This document shows, piece after piece, positions 22,121 to 36,389 of a DNA stretch of 64,000 bases. Positions within the stretch are counted from its first letter, which is position 1. Every line of letters starts with the position of its first letter. The position numbers and the translations under genes were made by a program. The notes under the pieces were generated by a model. That model saw nothing but the letters and a program-made list of their open reading frames with translations, was not told the DNA's origin and did not search any database. Source of the stretch: Deroplatys truncata (Eukaryota > Arthropoda > Insecta > Mantodea > Mantidae); assembly GCA_030765065.1 (NCBI GenBank), contig CM060979.1, forward strand, positions 111,340,350 through 111,404,349, in the 5' to 3' direction.

Positions 22121-25009
22121 TATGTATACTGCCAGACCATAGTTTTATCTGTGACGTGGTTGCATGCTGCTGTGCACAAATATATTGCATGGGCATGCTG
22201 TGTGTTTTACTAATGTCGCATTTTTAAAAACTAGGACTTTTTGCTTCATACATAAAAATAACAAAGAAAGAAAGTCCGTTGGAATAACCCCGCTACACAT
22301 ATACGCACTGACTTCTTTATATTCTTTGTTGATTTTAATCAGATTAAAAGCACGTGTAAAATATCTATATTATGAGTTGCAAGGGAAATCGGTATATTGA
22401 CAGTTGCTTAAAACTGATTTTCTTTCATGTCAATACTAACACTTTTATGATATATTAACTAAAATCAATGAAATTTTGCAACCAGCAATGGGATAATTGC
22501 ATACGTGAATACTATCTGAAAGTTTGTTTGATTTAATGTATTGTTATTCCTGATTAATAGAAAAATTCCAAACTGAATATACATGAAAAATAAATAAAAC
22601 AGCTTTTCTAAAACGAAAGTTCGCAACTGTTGCACTGTAACATGTTAACATTCGTTTAAGAAATAAAACCTCAAGATGAAGTAGTAGTGACTAATTTTGA
22701 AAGTATTACTAAAGTTAAAAGCAAATAAAAAAAGAACCAACAGGGTTTAAGACGCCACAACTTGCTATTTGAAACAGGATATCAAAATTTAGCTGCAAGA
22801 AAAAGAAGTTAATTTTTATAGTAGAATGTCTCCTGATAATCAACTGAAACTTTGTATCTTATGAGATTTTGAGAGCATAGAATTGATGGTATCAAACATT
22901 AGGTTAGAATTTTTTTAAGTACAAAGTATCTACATTATTTTTCACAATATAGGTATTTCATACTTATTGTAAACAAAGTATATGCTTGTTCACATTAAAC
23001 TTCAGAACATATGATATGAAACTACATTTCATATGTACTTCGATGTGTATAATTATAAATATATATAAATGTTTTGGAGAGTTTCGGTTTTGCAGCTCAA
23101 AATTTTCAGCTATTTTTAAGAAAACAAAAAGCAATTTTACTAAAATGTTAAAACGACAAAATAATTTAAAGTCAGTTAACAACGGTATAGAAATTGTCTT
23201 GTATGTATTAATATTTGATTGGAAAATGTATCCCGAATTGCAAAATTTAGTGTATAAGATAATAAGAATTGAAGTTTAGTACCCAATAATATAATTTGGT
23301 AAGGTTTCAAAAAGTACAAACATTAGATTCCATAAAGAATTACTACGAAATTAAGTGCTCAAATAGCGTGACAAAATATTACATTTTTGGCCATTTTAGT
23401 ACTAAAGTTTATCTTAATAACAAACGAGGATTGTTGCTCTTCTGTTTTATTGAATTATTGAACCAGAAACTTATGTGTTAAAATTTACAATAATACTCGG
23501 AAAATTAGAGAAACACTCATTAAAGGAGGCTCACAAAATATACTGTCTTATAATGTCAATTTAACTTGCAGAGCTACAAGTCTTAATCACAGAAAGATAA
23601 TATTATTATTTGTGTCATGTAATCCAACAAACTTGTGTAAGCAAAATCTTTTTAAAAATAATTACAGGAAGGAAATTACACGTCAAAGTAGGATCTTACT
23701 ATAACCAGTGTAAATTATAAGAAAAGTAAAGACTTTGTAAAATAAAACTTCTTTATGACTTATTAATGTAGAGAAGCATTACATCAAGCAATGGTGATTT
23801 CTCATAGACCTCAACAGTTGGGAGAAGTTGGAAAAACACAGAAGAATTACTTACGTAACAACTGGAAATGCAATTGCAAAGATGCAATAATTAATATTGG
23901 AAAACAATGCAATTATGCTACTTTAAAAGGTAAACGAGAAACTGGTTTTAGAAGGAAAATGTTTGAAACAGAAAAATCATCTTCAAGACTGAGCAGACAA
24001 AATACAGGTGTCAAAAATAGGCAAATAAGAACGTTTAATCTAAAAAATGCTAAAGAGTTAAATTAAATTATCGCATTAACTTGCTGTTGGCAACCCCTGT
24101 CGCCCTCGTGGAAGTTTCCAAAGAAGGTTCTGCAGCCCTGCTATTTCTCCCTACATAGCAGAAAAGAATTAGCCAGGTAGTAAGAAGGAGAAAGGAGGGC
24201 AGGGCATTCATTGCATTTGTACATTTAACAGAACGAAGCAAACGGCGCGAATAAGACGTGCGAGTTCACAGGAATGAACTTAAAAACACAACTATGTTAT
24301 TTGCTTCATAATAGATACAAACAATTGAGCTTCAGGAAATAATTCAGTCAAGCATTGCTTATACAATTTGTGCCACGACTGTTATCGAAATGTGCAGTTA
24401 TAACTTCAGAAATTTATTTACAATAATTATCTTAATGGAAGGAATTATGTATTTAGTGGACATAAAGATAAACAGAATGTATCATTAATTCCCCAACGGA
24501 AATAAGGAGTTCTCGAGTTGGTTCTTTCGTGTAAACAACGAACTGAAAACACATATCTAATGCTAATATATGTAACATGCTTTGTAACATGACTTATCAG
24601 TTCTAAATGCAGTTGAAAACGAATTATTAAAACTTTGTTTTATTTATCTGTTATTTCCATAACTTCAACCACAATGGAGTAATACAAAAATCTTCATGTC
24701 TTAAGTGTATTTTTGGCAATGTAGATGGATTTTTAAAACATCCAGAGATTTTTCCCTTCGTTGCTAAATGAGGAAATAATTCTTGTGATCTCATTGGTTC
24801 CTTTATGTAGATTAAGTGTATGTCTCACTAGTTGAATCCCCTTACCTTATATAGAGGTGTAACTAGCTCATTGATGCAAATTAGAAGCTAATTTGTCAGT
24901 AGTGGCTAGTTCTTCTGATACCACTTATTATTAAACAAAATAATTAAAAATTAATCTCCACTGGATGTTTATCAAAATATGATCTAATTCACGTAATGTG
25001 AATGTTTAT
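22121..25009. other. unassigned, very AT-rich DNA
   Basis: Nearly 2.9 kb without a recognised gene, SINE or transposon. Several short AT-rich frames (22986-23279, 23296-23481, 23791-24066) show no domain and are expected in such composition. It borders the tandem array. Confidence 0.5.
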
Positions 25010-27249
25010 TTTATGTGGACCCCTTGCATGACACAGTAGTTTGATGCAAACTGGGACATGGTTCTGAGGATGCAAGTGATCACTTTGTGCAGAACACATA
25101 CATTTGACAATTTCTTCATGCTAGTTGGAAGATAACTCTGAAGATGTAACTGGTCGCTTTCTGTAGGTCACGTACATGTGGTGCTGCAGTGGCATGTTGC
25201 AAGTTAGGAAATAATTCTAAATATAAGATTGGTCACTTTGTGTATACCATGTGCATGTGTAAAGTAGTTTTATACACGTTGGTAGACAATTCTGATGATA
25301 TAAGTGGTGACTTTGTAGACGACCTGCACGTGGCACACGTGATGTATGTTAGGAGATAATTTTGGTGGTGTGAAAGGTCACTTATCTGCACGCAACAGTT
25401 ATTTGATGCAGGTTAAAAGATAATTCTGGTGATGTTAAACGTCACTTTATGTAAAGACCACGTGCATGGGAGTTATTTGATGCAAGTTAGATCATTCTGG
25501 CGATGTGAAAAGTTGCTTTAAGTAGACCACATTATGTGACAAGTTATTTTGATACAAGCTAGGACATAGCTATGCGATGTAATTAGTTGCTTTGTATGGA
25601 ATACGTGCAACTAAGTTTGTTTTGATAGAGTTAGGGAATACTTGTGGTGATATGACTAGTTATTTGTTTACACCACGTGCACGACAGTTTAGGCAAGTTA
25701 GAAGATACTTGTTATGTGACTAGTCCCTTTGTATACACCACGTGCATGTAACTCAGCTGCTTTGTTGCAAGTTATGAGATATTTGAGGTGATGTGTGTGA
25801 TCATTTTGTGTACACCTCGTCCATGTAACAGCTGTTTTGATGCAACTCAAGAAATACTTCCAGTGATGTGCCTAGTCACTTTGTATAGACCACGTGCATG
25901 TAACGCAGTTGTTTTGATCCAAGTTAGGAGATACTTGTGCTGAGGTACTGGTCACTTTATATAGACCATGTGCATGTGACACAGTTGTTTTGATGTAACT
26001 TCGGAGATACTTGTGGTGATGTACTGGTCACTTTGTACAGACCACGTGCATATAACACACTTGTTTTGATGTAAGTTTGGAGATACTTGTGTTGATGTAC
26101 TGGTCAATTTATATAGACCACGTGCATGTAACACAGTTGTTTTGATGTAAGTTTGGAGATACTTGTGATGATGTGTCTAGTCACTTTGTATTCATCACGT
26201 GCATGTAACACAGTTGTTTTGATGTAAGTTTGGAGATACTTGTGGTGATGTACTGGTCACTTTATACAGACCACGTGCATATAACACACTTGTTTTGATG
26301 TAAGTTTGGAGATACTTGTGGTGATGTATTGGTCACTTAGTACAGACCACGTGCATATAACACACTTGTTTTGATGTAAGTTTGGAGATACTTGTGGTGA
26401 TGTACTGGTCACTTTGTACAGACCATGTGCATATAACACACTTGTTTTGATGTAAGTTTGGAGATACTTGTGATGTACTGGTCAATTTATATAGACCACG
26501 TGCATGTAACACAGTTGTTTTGATGTAAGTTTGGAGATACTTGTGATGATGTGTCTAGTCACTTTGTATTCACCACGTGCATGTAACACAGTTGTTTTGA
26601 TACAAGTTAGAGGATAACTATGCTGAGGTACTGGTCACTTTATATAGACCACGTGCATGTAACACTGTTTTGTGCAAGTTAGGAGATACTTGTGGTGATG
26701 TGACTAGTCACTTTACTTTGTATAGACCACGTGCACATAGCACTGTTTTGATGCAAGTTAGGAGATGCTTGTGGTGATGTGACTAGTCACTTTACTTTGT
26801 ATAGACCACGTGCACATAGCACTGTTTTGATGCAAGTTAGGAGATACTTGTGGTGATTTGACTAGTCACTTTACTTTGTATAGACCATATGCACATAGCA
26901 CTGTTTTGATGCAAGTTAGGAGATGCTTATGGTGATGTGAGCAGTATATACCACATGAATGCAACACAACCGTTTTTATGCAAGTTAGGAGATATTGTGG
27001 TAATGTGATTTGTCATTGTACAGACCATTTGCATATAGCACTGTTTTGAAGTAAGTTAGGAGATGCTTGTGGTGATGTACTAGTCACTTTGTATAGACCA
27101 CGTGCATATAACACTGTTTTGATACAAGTTAGAGATACTTGTGATGCACTGGTCCCTGTGTATAGACCACGTGCATATAACACAGCTTTGATACAAGTTA
27201 GAGATACTTGTGATGCACTGGTACCTGTGTATAGACCACGTGCATATAA

Positions 27250-27685
27250 CACAGTTTTGATACAAGTTAGAGATACTTGTGTTGCACTGGTCCCTTGTGT
27301 AGAACACGTGCATATAACACAGTTTTAATGCAAGTTAGGACATACTTGTTGCGATGTACCAGTCGCTTTGTATAAACTAGGTGCATGTAGCACAGTTGTT
27401 TTGATACAAATTAGGAGATACTTGTGGTGACGTACTAGTCACTTTGTATAGAGCACGTGCATATAACACAGTTTTGATACAAGTTAGAGATACTTGTGTT
27501 GCACTGGTCCCTTGTGTAGAACACGTGCATATAACACAGTTTTAATGCAAGTTAGGACATACTTGTTGCGATGTACCAGTCGCTTTGTATAAACTAGGTG
27601 CATGTAGCACAGTTATTTGGATACAAATTAGGAGATACTTGTGGTGACGTACTAGTCACTTTGTATAGAGCACGTGCATATTACA
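27250..27685. repeat. 217-bp higher-order repeat (three units), two copies
   Basis: Within the array, a three-unit block starting ACAGTTTTGATACAAGTTAG at 27251 recurs at about 27468. It carries the same rare variants in order, for example TTGCACTGGTCCCTTGTGT, CGATGTACCAGTCGCTTTG and AACTAGGTGCATGTAG. The two copies differ at only a few bases. Confidence 0.85.
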
Positions 27686-29334
27686 CTGTTTTGATGCAAG
27701 TTAGGAGATACTTGTGGTGATGTACTAGTCACTTTGTATAGACCACGTGCATATAACACTGTTTTGATGCAAGTTAGGAGATACTTGTGTTGATGTATGA
27801 GTCAATTTGTACAGACCACGTGCATATAACACTGTTTTGATGCAAGTTAGGAGATACTTGTGGTGGTGTACTAGTTACTTTGTATAGACCACGTGCATAT
27901 AACACTGTTTTGATGCAAGCTAGGAGATACTTGTGTTTATGTATGAGTCAATTTGTACAGACCACGTGCATATAACACTGTTTTGATGCACGTTAGGAGA
28001 TACTTGTGGTGGTGTACTAGTTACTTTGTATAGACCACGTGCATATAACACTGTTTTGATGCAAGCTAGGAGATACTTGTGTTGATGTATGAGTCAATTT
28101 GTACAGACCACGTGCATATAACACTGTTTTGATGCAAGTTAGGAGATACTTGTGGTGGTGTACTAGTCACTTTGTATAGACCACGTGCATATAACACTGT
28201 TTTGATGCAAGTTAGGAGATACTTGTGGTGATGTACTAGTCACTTTGTATAGACCACGTGCATATAACACTGTTTTGATGCAAGCTAGGAGATACTTGTG
28301 TTGATGTATGAGTCAATTTGTACAGACCACGTGCATATAACACTGTTTTGATGCAAGTTAGGAGATACTTGTGGTGGTGTACTAGTTACTTTGTATAGAC
28401 CACGTGCATATAACACTGTTTTGATGCAAGTTAGGAGATACTTGTGGTGATGTACTAGTCACTTTGTATAGTCCACGTGCATATAACACTGTTCTGATGC
28501 AAGTTTGGAGATACTTGTGGTGATGTACTAGTCACTTTGTACAGACCACGTGCATGTACAACTGTTTTGATGCAAGTTAGCGGATACTTGTGGCGATGTA
28601 CTAGTCACTTTGTACAGACCTCGTGCATATAACACTGTTTTGATGCAAGTTAGGAGATACTTGTGGTGATGTACTAGTCACTTTGTATAGAGGACGTACA
28701 TATAACACTGTTTTGATGCAAGTTAGGAGATACTTGTGGTGATGTACTAGTCACTTTCTATAGAGGACGTGATAAAACACTGTTTTGATGCAAGTTAGGA
28801 GATACTTGTGGTGATGTACTAGTCACTTTCTATAGAGGACGTGATATAACACTGTTTTGATGCAAGTTAGGAGATACTTGTGGTGATGTACTAGTCACTT
28901 TGTACACACCACGTGCATATAACGCTGTTTTGATGCAAGTTAGGAGATACTTGTTGTGATGTACTAGTCACTTTGTACAGACCACGTGCATGTACAACTG
29001 TTTTGATGCAAGTTAGCAGATACTTGTGGCGATGTACTGGTCACTTAGTACAGACCACGTGCATGTACAACTGTTTTGATGCAAGTTAGCAGATACTTGT
29101 GGTGATGTACTAGTCACTTTGTACAGACCACGTGCATTTAACACTGTTTTGATGGAAGTAGTAGATATTTGTGGTGACCTACTAGTCACTTTGTATAGAG
29201 TAAGTACATATAACACTGTTTTGGTGCAAGTTAGGAGATACTTGTGGTGACGTACTAGTCACTTTGTAGACACCACGTGCATACAACACTGTTTTGGTGC
29301 AAGTTAGGAGATACTTGTGGTGACGTACTAGTCA

Positions 29335-29990
29335 CTTTGTAGAGACCACGTGCATGTACAACTGTTTTGATGCAAGTTAGGAGATACTACTTGTGGTGAT
29401 GAACTAGTCACTTTGTACAGACCACGTGCATATAACACTGTTTTGGTGCAAGTTAGGAGATACTTGTGGTGACGTACTAGTCACTTTGTAGAGACCACGT
29501 GCATTAACAACTGTTTTGATGCAAGTTAGGAGATACTACTTGTGGTGATGAACTAGTCACTTTGTACAGACCACGTGCATATAACACTGTTTTGGTGCAA
29601 GTTAGGAGATACTTGTGGTGACGTACTAGTCACTTTGTAGAAACCACGTGCATATAACACTGTTTTGGTGCAAGTTAGGAGATACTTGTGGTGACGTACT
29701 AGTCACTTTGTAGAGACCACGTGCATGTACAACTGTTTTGATGCAAGTTAGGAGATACTACTTGTGGTGATGAACTAGTCACTTTGTACAGACCACGTGC
29801 ATATAACACTGTTTTGGTGCAAGTTAGGAGATACTTGTGGTGACGTACTAGTCACTTTGTAGAAACCACGTGCATATAACACTGTTTTGGTGCAAGTTAG
29901 GAGTTACTTGTGGTGACGTACTAGTCACTTTGTAGAAACCACGTGCATATAACACTGTTTTGGTGCAAGTTAGGAGATACTTCTGGTGAC
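29335..29990. repeat. two- and three-unit higher-order repeats
   Basis: A unit with the extra ACT (GAGATACTACTTGTGGTGAT, then GAACTAGTC) alternates with a GGTGACGTACTAGTC unit. The block recurs from about 29340, 29489 and 29714, the last preceded by an additional unit. This shows multi-unit amplification within the array. Confidence 0.8.
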
Positions 29991-32075
29991 GTACTAATCA
30001 CTTTGTAGAGACCACGTGCATGTACAACTGTTTTATGCAAGTTAGACCATGTGCATGTAACACTGAGATGCTTGTGATAATATGACCGACCACGTGCATA
30101 TAGCACTGTTTTGATGCAACTTAGCAGATACTTGTGGTGATGTACTAGTCACTTTGTACAGACCACGTGCATGTACAACTGTTTTGAAGCAAGTTAGACC
30201 ATGTGCATGTAACACTGAGATACTTGTGATAATATGACCGACCACGTGCATATAGCACTGTTTTTATGCAAGTTAGGAGATACTTGTGGCGATGAACTGG
30301 TCGCTTTGTGTAGACCAGGTGCATGTAACAAAGCTGTTTTGATGCAAGTTAGGAGATACTTGTGGTAATGTTATTAGTACTATGTGTGGACCACATGCAC
30401 ATAACACAGTTTTGATACAAGTTAGGAGATACTTGTGATGTTCTAGTCACTTTGTTTAAACTAAGTTCATGTAACATGTTATTTTGACGCAAGTTAGGAA
30501 ATACTTGTGCTGATGTACTAATTTCTGTGTATGGACCATGTGAATATAACAACCGTTTTGATGCAATTTAGGTGATTTTCGTGGTTATTTACTAGTCACT
30601 TTGCATGGACCATGTGCATATAACACTGTTTTCATGCAAGTTAGGAGATACTTGTGGTGATATACATTTTTTTATGTAGAATACGTGCATGTAACACAGT
30701 TGTTTTTGTGCTAGTTATGAGATACTTCTGGTGATGTGGCTAGTAATTTTGCATACCCAACCACGTGCATGCAACACAGTTATGATGCAAGTGTGGAGGA
30801 TATTTCTGGCGATGTGACTAATCATTTTGTATGTGGATGTAATACAGTTGTATTGATGCAAGCAAGGAGATACTTCTCGTTATGTGATTAATCATTTTAT
30901 ATACCACGTGTGTGTAGTAGTATTTTTATGCAGACTAGGAGATACTTCTGGGGATGTGACTAGTCATTTTGTATACACACGTACGTGTGGTACAGTTTGG
31001 TGCAAAGTAGAAGTTAATTCTGCAATGCGTGCATCAGATTTTTCTTTGACTGTTGCTGTATATGCATAGATAACTTGATGCGGCAGTTTGTTTTGGGCGA
31101 GCAAGATGATATTTCTTATGATCTGACTTGATACTTTATTGGATCACATACATTCACAAGCGTTTTCTATCATTCACATTATGTAATATGGCACAGTTAT
31201 TCGATGCACAGGAGATATTTAATATCTTGTGAATGGCAGCTTTATGTAGATCGTGTGAATATGAAACATCTTTTTATGAATAATGTACAGGAAGTGCAAT
31301 TGTTTGGCGCAAATTAGGAGCGTAATATGCATATGGCACGGTCATTTGATGCAACTTAGAAAGGAAATCTGATGATGTGAGTGGTTACTTATGCACACAG
31401 ATGCAAGTAGTGTAGTAATTTGATAGTATATATTTCTAGCGATGTGACTAGAGCCCAGAAACTGTTCGTGGAAACAGCTGTTTCAGGTAAGTTAAGGTTG
31501 ATGTAACTGGTCGGTTTATTCTGGCACTGTAGTTTTCTGTAGATTAATATGCATGTGGCACAGTTTAATGCAAGTTGGCAGAAGTAGTATGCATGTTACA
31601 GTCGTTTGGAGATAATTTTGACGTCTCTTGATGTAGACAAGTGCAGGTAGTATAGTTGTTTGATAGGAGAGTAATCTGATGATGTAAAAAGATCGCGTTT
31701 GTGTGTTATAGTTTTTTAATGTAAGTTAGGGGATGATGTGACTGGTCACTTAGGTTGCCTGTGGCACGGAAGTTTTCTGCGGGAATAATTTGCACGTTCA
31801 TTTTATGTAGACTAAGTGCATGCGACGTTGTTTGATGGGGTACAGGAATTAATTGTACTGGTGTGACTGGCACTTTCTATGTAACACATGCACGTGTCAT
31901 ACTCGTTTGATGCAAGTTAGAATACATTTTGTATACCATATGCTGCAGCACAATTTTTGTTGAAAGTTATGTGAATAATATGTAGGTTGTGGTACAGTTG
32001 GATGGTGAAAGTTAAGGGATAATCCTGACTATATTATGATTGGGTACTTCGTGTAGTTTTTCGGTGCAATTAGTA

Positions 32076-32713
32076 TTTGTCATTATACTAGTAACTAATC
32101 TCACCTAAACAGCAACTAAGATCGCGTATTGCTGATTATTTATGGAACCAAGAACTACCGCTGATACTTTAGCTTAGCAACTAAAACCACACACAGTAGG
32201 TATGTTGCTGGTTAGTATTGCAAATATGTAATATGCAGCTATATAATACATAGGGGTGAGCAAAATTACGTATACAGTAGTTCTAGAATAATTAAAGAGT
32301 AATACTATGGGTGAATAACAGCATGAGGAAGAGTACTATTTTCAACAAGATGGTTTCCTACTCACTAAGCATGAATTGTGCGAGACTTTGTAGCAGAAGA
32401 ATTTCCAAATAAGCGAATAGGCGGAAGGGAATGAACTGAATGGCCTCCAAGATCTTCGGATCTTCTAATAATTTCTAGTTGTTCTTAAAGATAATGTTCT
32501 TTTCAAGAAAACCACGTAATCTTGATGGCATGATTCAGTTCATTAGGGAGGCATGCCAAGAAGCAAATAAAGAACAGAGTAGTAGAATGTAGATACGTCA
32601 AATCTAAGCTATAGCAGTGTGTAAATACTAATCATTTTGAATGTTCACAACAATAATCTAATGTTATGTGTTACCTACTTCATGAATCTTTGTCATACTG
32701 TATTACATTTTTT
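32076..32713. other. unassigned DNA
   Basis: Flank between the tandem array and the next F1 copy, with no recognised feature. Confidence 0.45.
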
Positions 32714-33548
32714 TTACCACGAATATAGTAGGTAGAGAAGGTATTGTATTCCACTCAAAAATTCGAGATTTCATCGGAATTAAATATTTTGAGACTCCAT
32801 GAATCCAAATAAAGCATTTTGGAAACATGTCCGTGTGTGTGTTTGTGTGAGTCCGTGAACAGCATAACTCAAAAACAAAAATGTTGGTATTTATGTTCAG
32901 TACCTTTCAATAACAGAACACGAAGATTTTCAAGAAAATCTTCCCACCCCAACTACCCTTTACCTGGAACATTTTTCAAAAATTTTGATTTTATAAAAAT
33001 GGCCCTATCGATTTTGATTAAAATACCATATAAGACATTTACATGACAAATAAAATATATGCCTTGGTTTTTTTGGGAATAGCATCTAAAGCCCGCTTCA
33101 TTCGGAAGGAATTTTGTATACCTAATCTTGTATAACTGGTAAACGTTAAGCGATATACAAGAACGTAGGTACTATATAAAAAATGTAGACCTCTTTTAAA
33201 ACTCACAATTTATTTTAAATAAATTTTTTATGGCATAAGCCATTTCTGAGATATCCGTTATTAAAGGTTCGAATTGCTCATTACTTGATCATTCTTTTAA
33301 GTTCTTTCAAATTCCTCTGTTTCTCCCAATTGCATGGAAATAGTATGCAATTTTAAGGCCAGCCTATAGCGTCCAGTTCTTAAATGTATTTGACTATCCT
33401 GTTTCCTTTATATCTATAACGAAACGCTGCTTGCACAAAGATTTATTTGGTTTAAAATGTAGTAGATAGAAAAATAAGCTTTAGTAAGAATAGTTTGTAT
33501 ACCTTCCCGCTAATAAACATGGAGAATAGAGAAAATCATGTGATTTTT
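32714..33548 (-). repeat. F1 repeat, minus strand
   Basis: Near full length. Starts at the terminal AGTAGGTAGAG region and ends GAGAAAATCATGTGA followed by a T run. It lacks the last bases of the family end. The microsatellite site is reduced to GTGTGTGTTTGTGTGAGTCC. Confidence 0.85.
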
Positions 33549-33829
33549 TATTTTTGTTAACTTCGTGTAAACAGAAGATTCTGATCATACCACATAGTTA
33601 CGCATGGAATCAATAGCAAATACTCGTGAAATGGAAGCAGATAAAATACATTAGAAGCTTGTGACACCTGTTGCTTAGTACAGACAGGTATTGAAACTCT
33701 TAGCACTCATTCCTTGAGCTGGTCGTTCCATGATGTAGGTAAATAAAAAAATGAACATTTCTGCGTGATTTTAAATGTTTTATAGTTCCTCTATCTCGAT
33801 TTCTTTGGAAGGAGAGAATTAACAAATTC

Positions 33830-34722
33830 AACTGTGGAGAGTCGGTTAGATGGAAGAGTTAAATTGGAAAGAGGAACTCGTGGTTGATGGGTATGGATTC
33901 CTAATTGTGATTCTTCTCTTGTAACTCAGCGGTAGCATGGACTTCTGTTAGTATCTCAGGGTAGGTATAGACAATTCCAGTTAAATAAGTTGGTTCACTT
34001 GTCTGTTAAAATTATTATTTATTTTGATATCGCTTGTGGCCGATTTTACTCAAACTTGTGCCATTATTGCGTTCCGTGACGTCACAATTGTGTTTTGGCT
34101 CATCCTAAGTATCCCAGGTACACATCAAGCTATTCGGAGGTATTTTCACAGAATGTCTTATTGCTAAAAGAATCTTTGAATCATATTACAAGTTACTTCT
34201 ACTCTGAACGGTCACGTGAGCTTTCCTCGGTAATGTCTGACTTAGTTTTGGTTCACTTACCGAAAACTTTCAAATTTCTTTACGTTTTCATTGACATAAG
34301 CAAGTAAAGTATTCCTCGTTCTAGAATATTCCGGTCTGCGAAACTAAAATCTGCTGTTTTGTCATTAAAGCAAGACGTTCGTACGTTCACGCTGACCAAC
34401 AAGAATATATCTGCACCATCTTGCGAAGATTCTTGAGGTTTCGCAACTCTGCTCAGGTGTTGAAACTTGAATAAATTCTTGCGGTACATTCTGTCTCTGC
34501 AGTGCTTCTTCTTATTTAAAACTGACAATATTCCTGCACTATTAAACATATGATATAATCCTAATTGCAATTAACTTAATTGTGACATATACGAGTCATA
34601 GTATACAGTGATTCTACTGATATCGCATTATTATTGGTGCTGGTATGATTTAATAGTTATCTGTCTCTGTTATATTATTGGCGCTCATTATACATTAGTA
34701 TAAGATACACATTCTCAAAACC
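33830..34722 (-). repeat. F2 repeat, copy c, minus strand
   Basis: On the minus strand it carries the F2 landmarks in order, from GTATCTTATACTAATGTATA at the 34.7-kb end to TTTAACTGGAATTGTCTATA and CAACCACGAGTTCCTCT at the 33.8-kb end. It has no insert at the site where copy a carries the TTAA MITE, and so preserves a second empty site. Confidence 0.7.
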
Positions 34723-34842
34723 TTAGCAAAATTATATCTAATACAAAGAGGAGGGAAACCAATATGATAGCAGAGATCTGTTTTTCAGAGATTAAGGATA
34801 ATATGTTATATTTTTTTATTAACAAAGGTAGTAGCAATTTTT

Positions 34843-35715
34843 ACTTTCTTTGCCAGGTACACAGTAGGTAGAGAAGACATTACATTGCACCAAAATTTCG
34901 ATGCTGATTTACCAGAAATACTATTTTGAGGCCCCTGAATACAAAAAGATAAGTTTTAGAAAAAGTCCGTCTCTCTCTCTCTCCCCCCTCTCTCTCTCTC
35001 TGTCTGTAAACAGCATAACTCAAAAACAAAAAGTTGGTTAAATACCAAACTTGGTATTTAGGTTCAGTACTTTCAAAGATGCGACACGAGGATTTCCAGG
35101 AAAATCCCCCCACCCCAAACTATCCTTTAGATGGAACATTTTTCGATATTTGTTTATTTTCTAAAAGATTAAAATACCATAAATTAAAGATATTTATAAG
35201 ACAAATAAAATGTATATCTTGAACTTTCTGGGAATAGCCTACGAAGTAATCTTCATTCGGAAGGGATTGTGCATAATCTTGTATACCTGGTAAACGTTAA
35301 GCGATAGACAAAAACGTACTACACAAGAAATATAGATCTCTTTAAAAATCACAATTTATTTCAAATAATTTTTTTGGGCCACAAGCCATTTCTGAGATAT
35401 CCGTTATTAATGGTTAGAGTTGTCCATTATTTGGTTGATTCTCTTGAAGTCCTGTCAACATTCACTTGCCTTCTCGCGATTGCATGGAAACAGTATGGAA
35501 TTAAGGCCAGCATCAGCGTCCAGTTCTTAAACATTTAACTATCGCTGTTCTCTTCGCATCTGTAACGAAATATGTAATGTAGTTATTTCTGCAAAGGGTT
35601 ATTTGGATTAAAATGTGGTAGATAGAAAAATAAGCTTTACTAAGAATAGTTTGTATAGGTGCTCACTAATAAGCGATATGGGGTAGAAAAAGTCATGTAA
35701 ATGTATCACATTAGA
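34843..35715 (-). repeat. F1 repeat, full length, with a TC-type microsatellite
   Basis: Bounded by T runs: TTTTT then ACTTTCTTTGCC at the left and CACATTAGA then TTTTTT at the right. The internal microsatellite has become a CT/CCCC tract (about 34968-35003) instead of the usual GT/CA. Confidence 0.85.
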
Positions 35716-36389
35716 TTTTTTAATGGTATACTGACTGAATTGCGAACCATGTAGTATTTGTAAGTTGGCTATCACGTCTCGGACAAAAACACTGACAACC
35801 ATTTTTAGTGCCAGTTTTTTCTTTTCCACATAGACCGCATCGAACAATACACTTTCTGTCATTTTATACCTTCAAATCATCCAGAATCTTAATATCTCGG
35901 AGTAATATCTGTAAAAAAGAAAGGAATGCTTGTGAAGATACACAACGCCGAAGTGCCTGTCTAATTTTAATATTTGAAATAGTGCGAATACATCTCACTC
36001 ATGGAACTAGATAAATGATGGCATTCGCAAAATAATGTTACACTCGCAAAAGTGTAACATTCAAGCTATTTCTTTGCTATTGTCTTTATTTTTAGCCTTA
36101 CACTATTCTTACCAAATCTTATTTCTTATACATTTTGGCAGGGGTACATAAATAGGTATCCATTGCACGAGAAAACAATAAAAAAAGAACTGTTCGGATT
36201 TCGAAGTGTGCTGCTTAAAATACTCGTAAATTCAAACAAATAGTGAACGCTTTGAAAACGGCTAATGCTGAAATTATACTGAAATTTAATAAGATCAAAA
36301 TTTTTATGAAGAGGTTTTATCTGTCTTTTGTGGTTTCACAGTTATAGATATACGCAAAATTCAATCAGGATAAAGGAACTCTGAAGATA
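35716..36389. other. unassigned DNA
   Basis: No recognised gene or repeat. Confidence 0.45.

Larger units (their letters stand above)
25010..32075. repeat. 7-kb tandem array of about 73-bp units
   Basis: Consecutive units of about 73 bp, roughly 95 of them by length. Core blocks are GATGCAAGTTAGGAGATACT, TGTGGTGATGTACTAGTCAC, TTTGTATAGACCACGTGCAT and ATAACACTGTTTT. Units between about 27.6 and 30.0 kb are very similar; those at both edges (25.0-25.9 and 30.8-32.1 kb) are badly diverged, as expected when unequal exchange homogenises the centre. Nearly every unit has CACGTG. The unit is not a multiple of three, so apparent proteins such as the repeated ARGLYKV strings change frame and are not coding. 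Boundaries are soft. Confidence 0.95.

Noticed and set aside
26257..30552. Repeated frames on the minus strand with strings such as ARGLYKVTSTSPQVSPNLHQN, looking like a repeat protein
   Set aside because: They come from the 73-bp tandem unit. Since 73 is not a multiple of three, the frame changes each unit and stops appear, so no continuous protein exists.
25010..32075. CRISPR-like array
   Set aside because: Units are directly adjacent without unique spacers, and the context is eukaryotic. This is a minisatellite or satellite.
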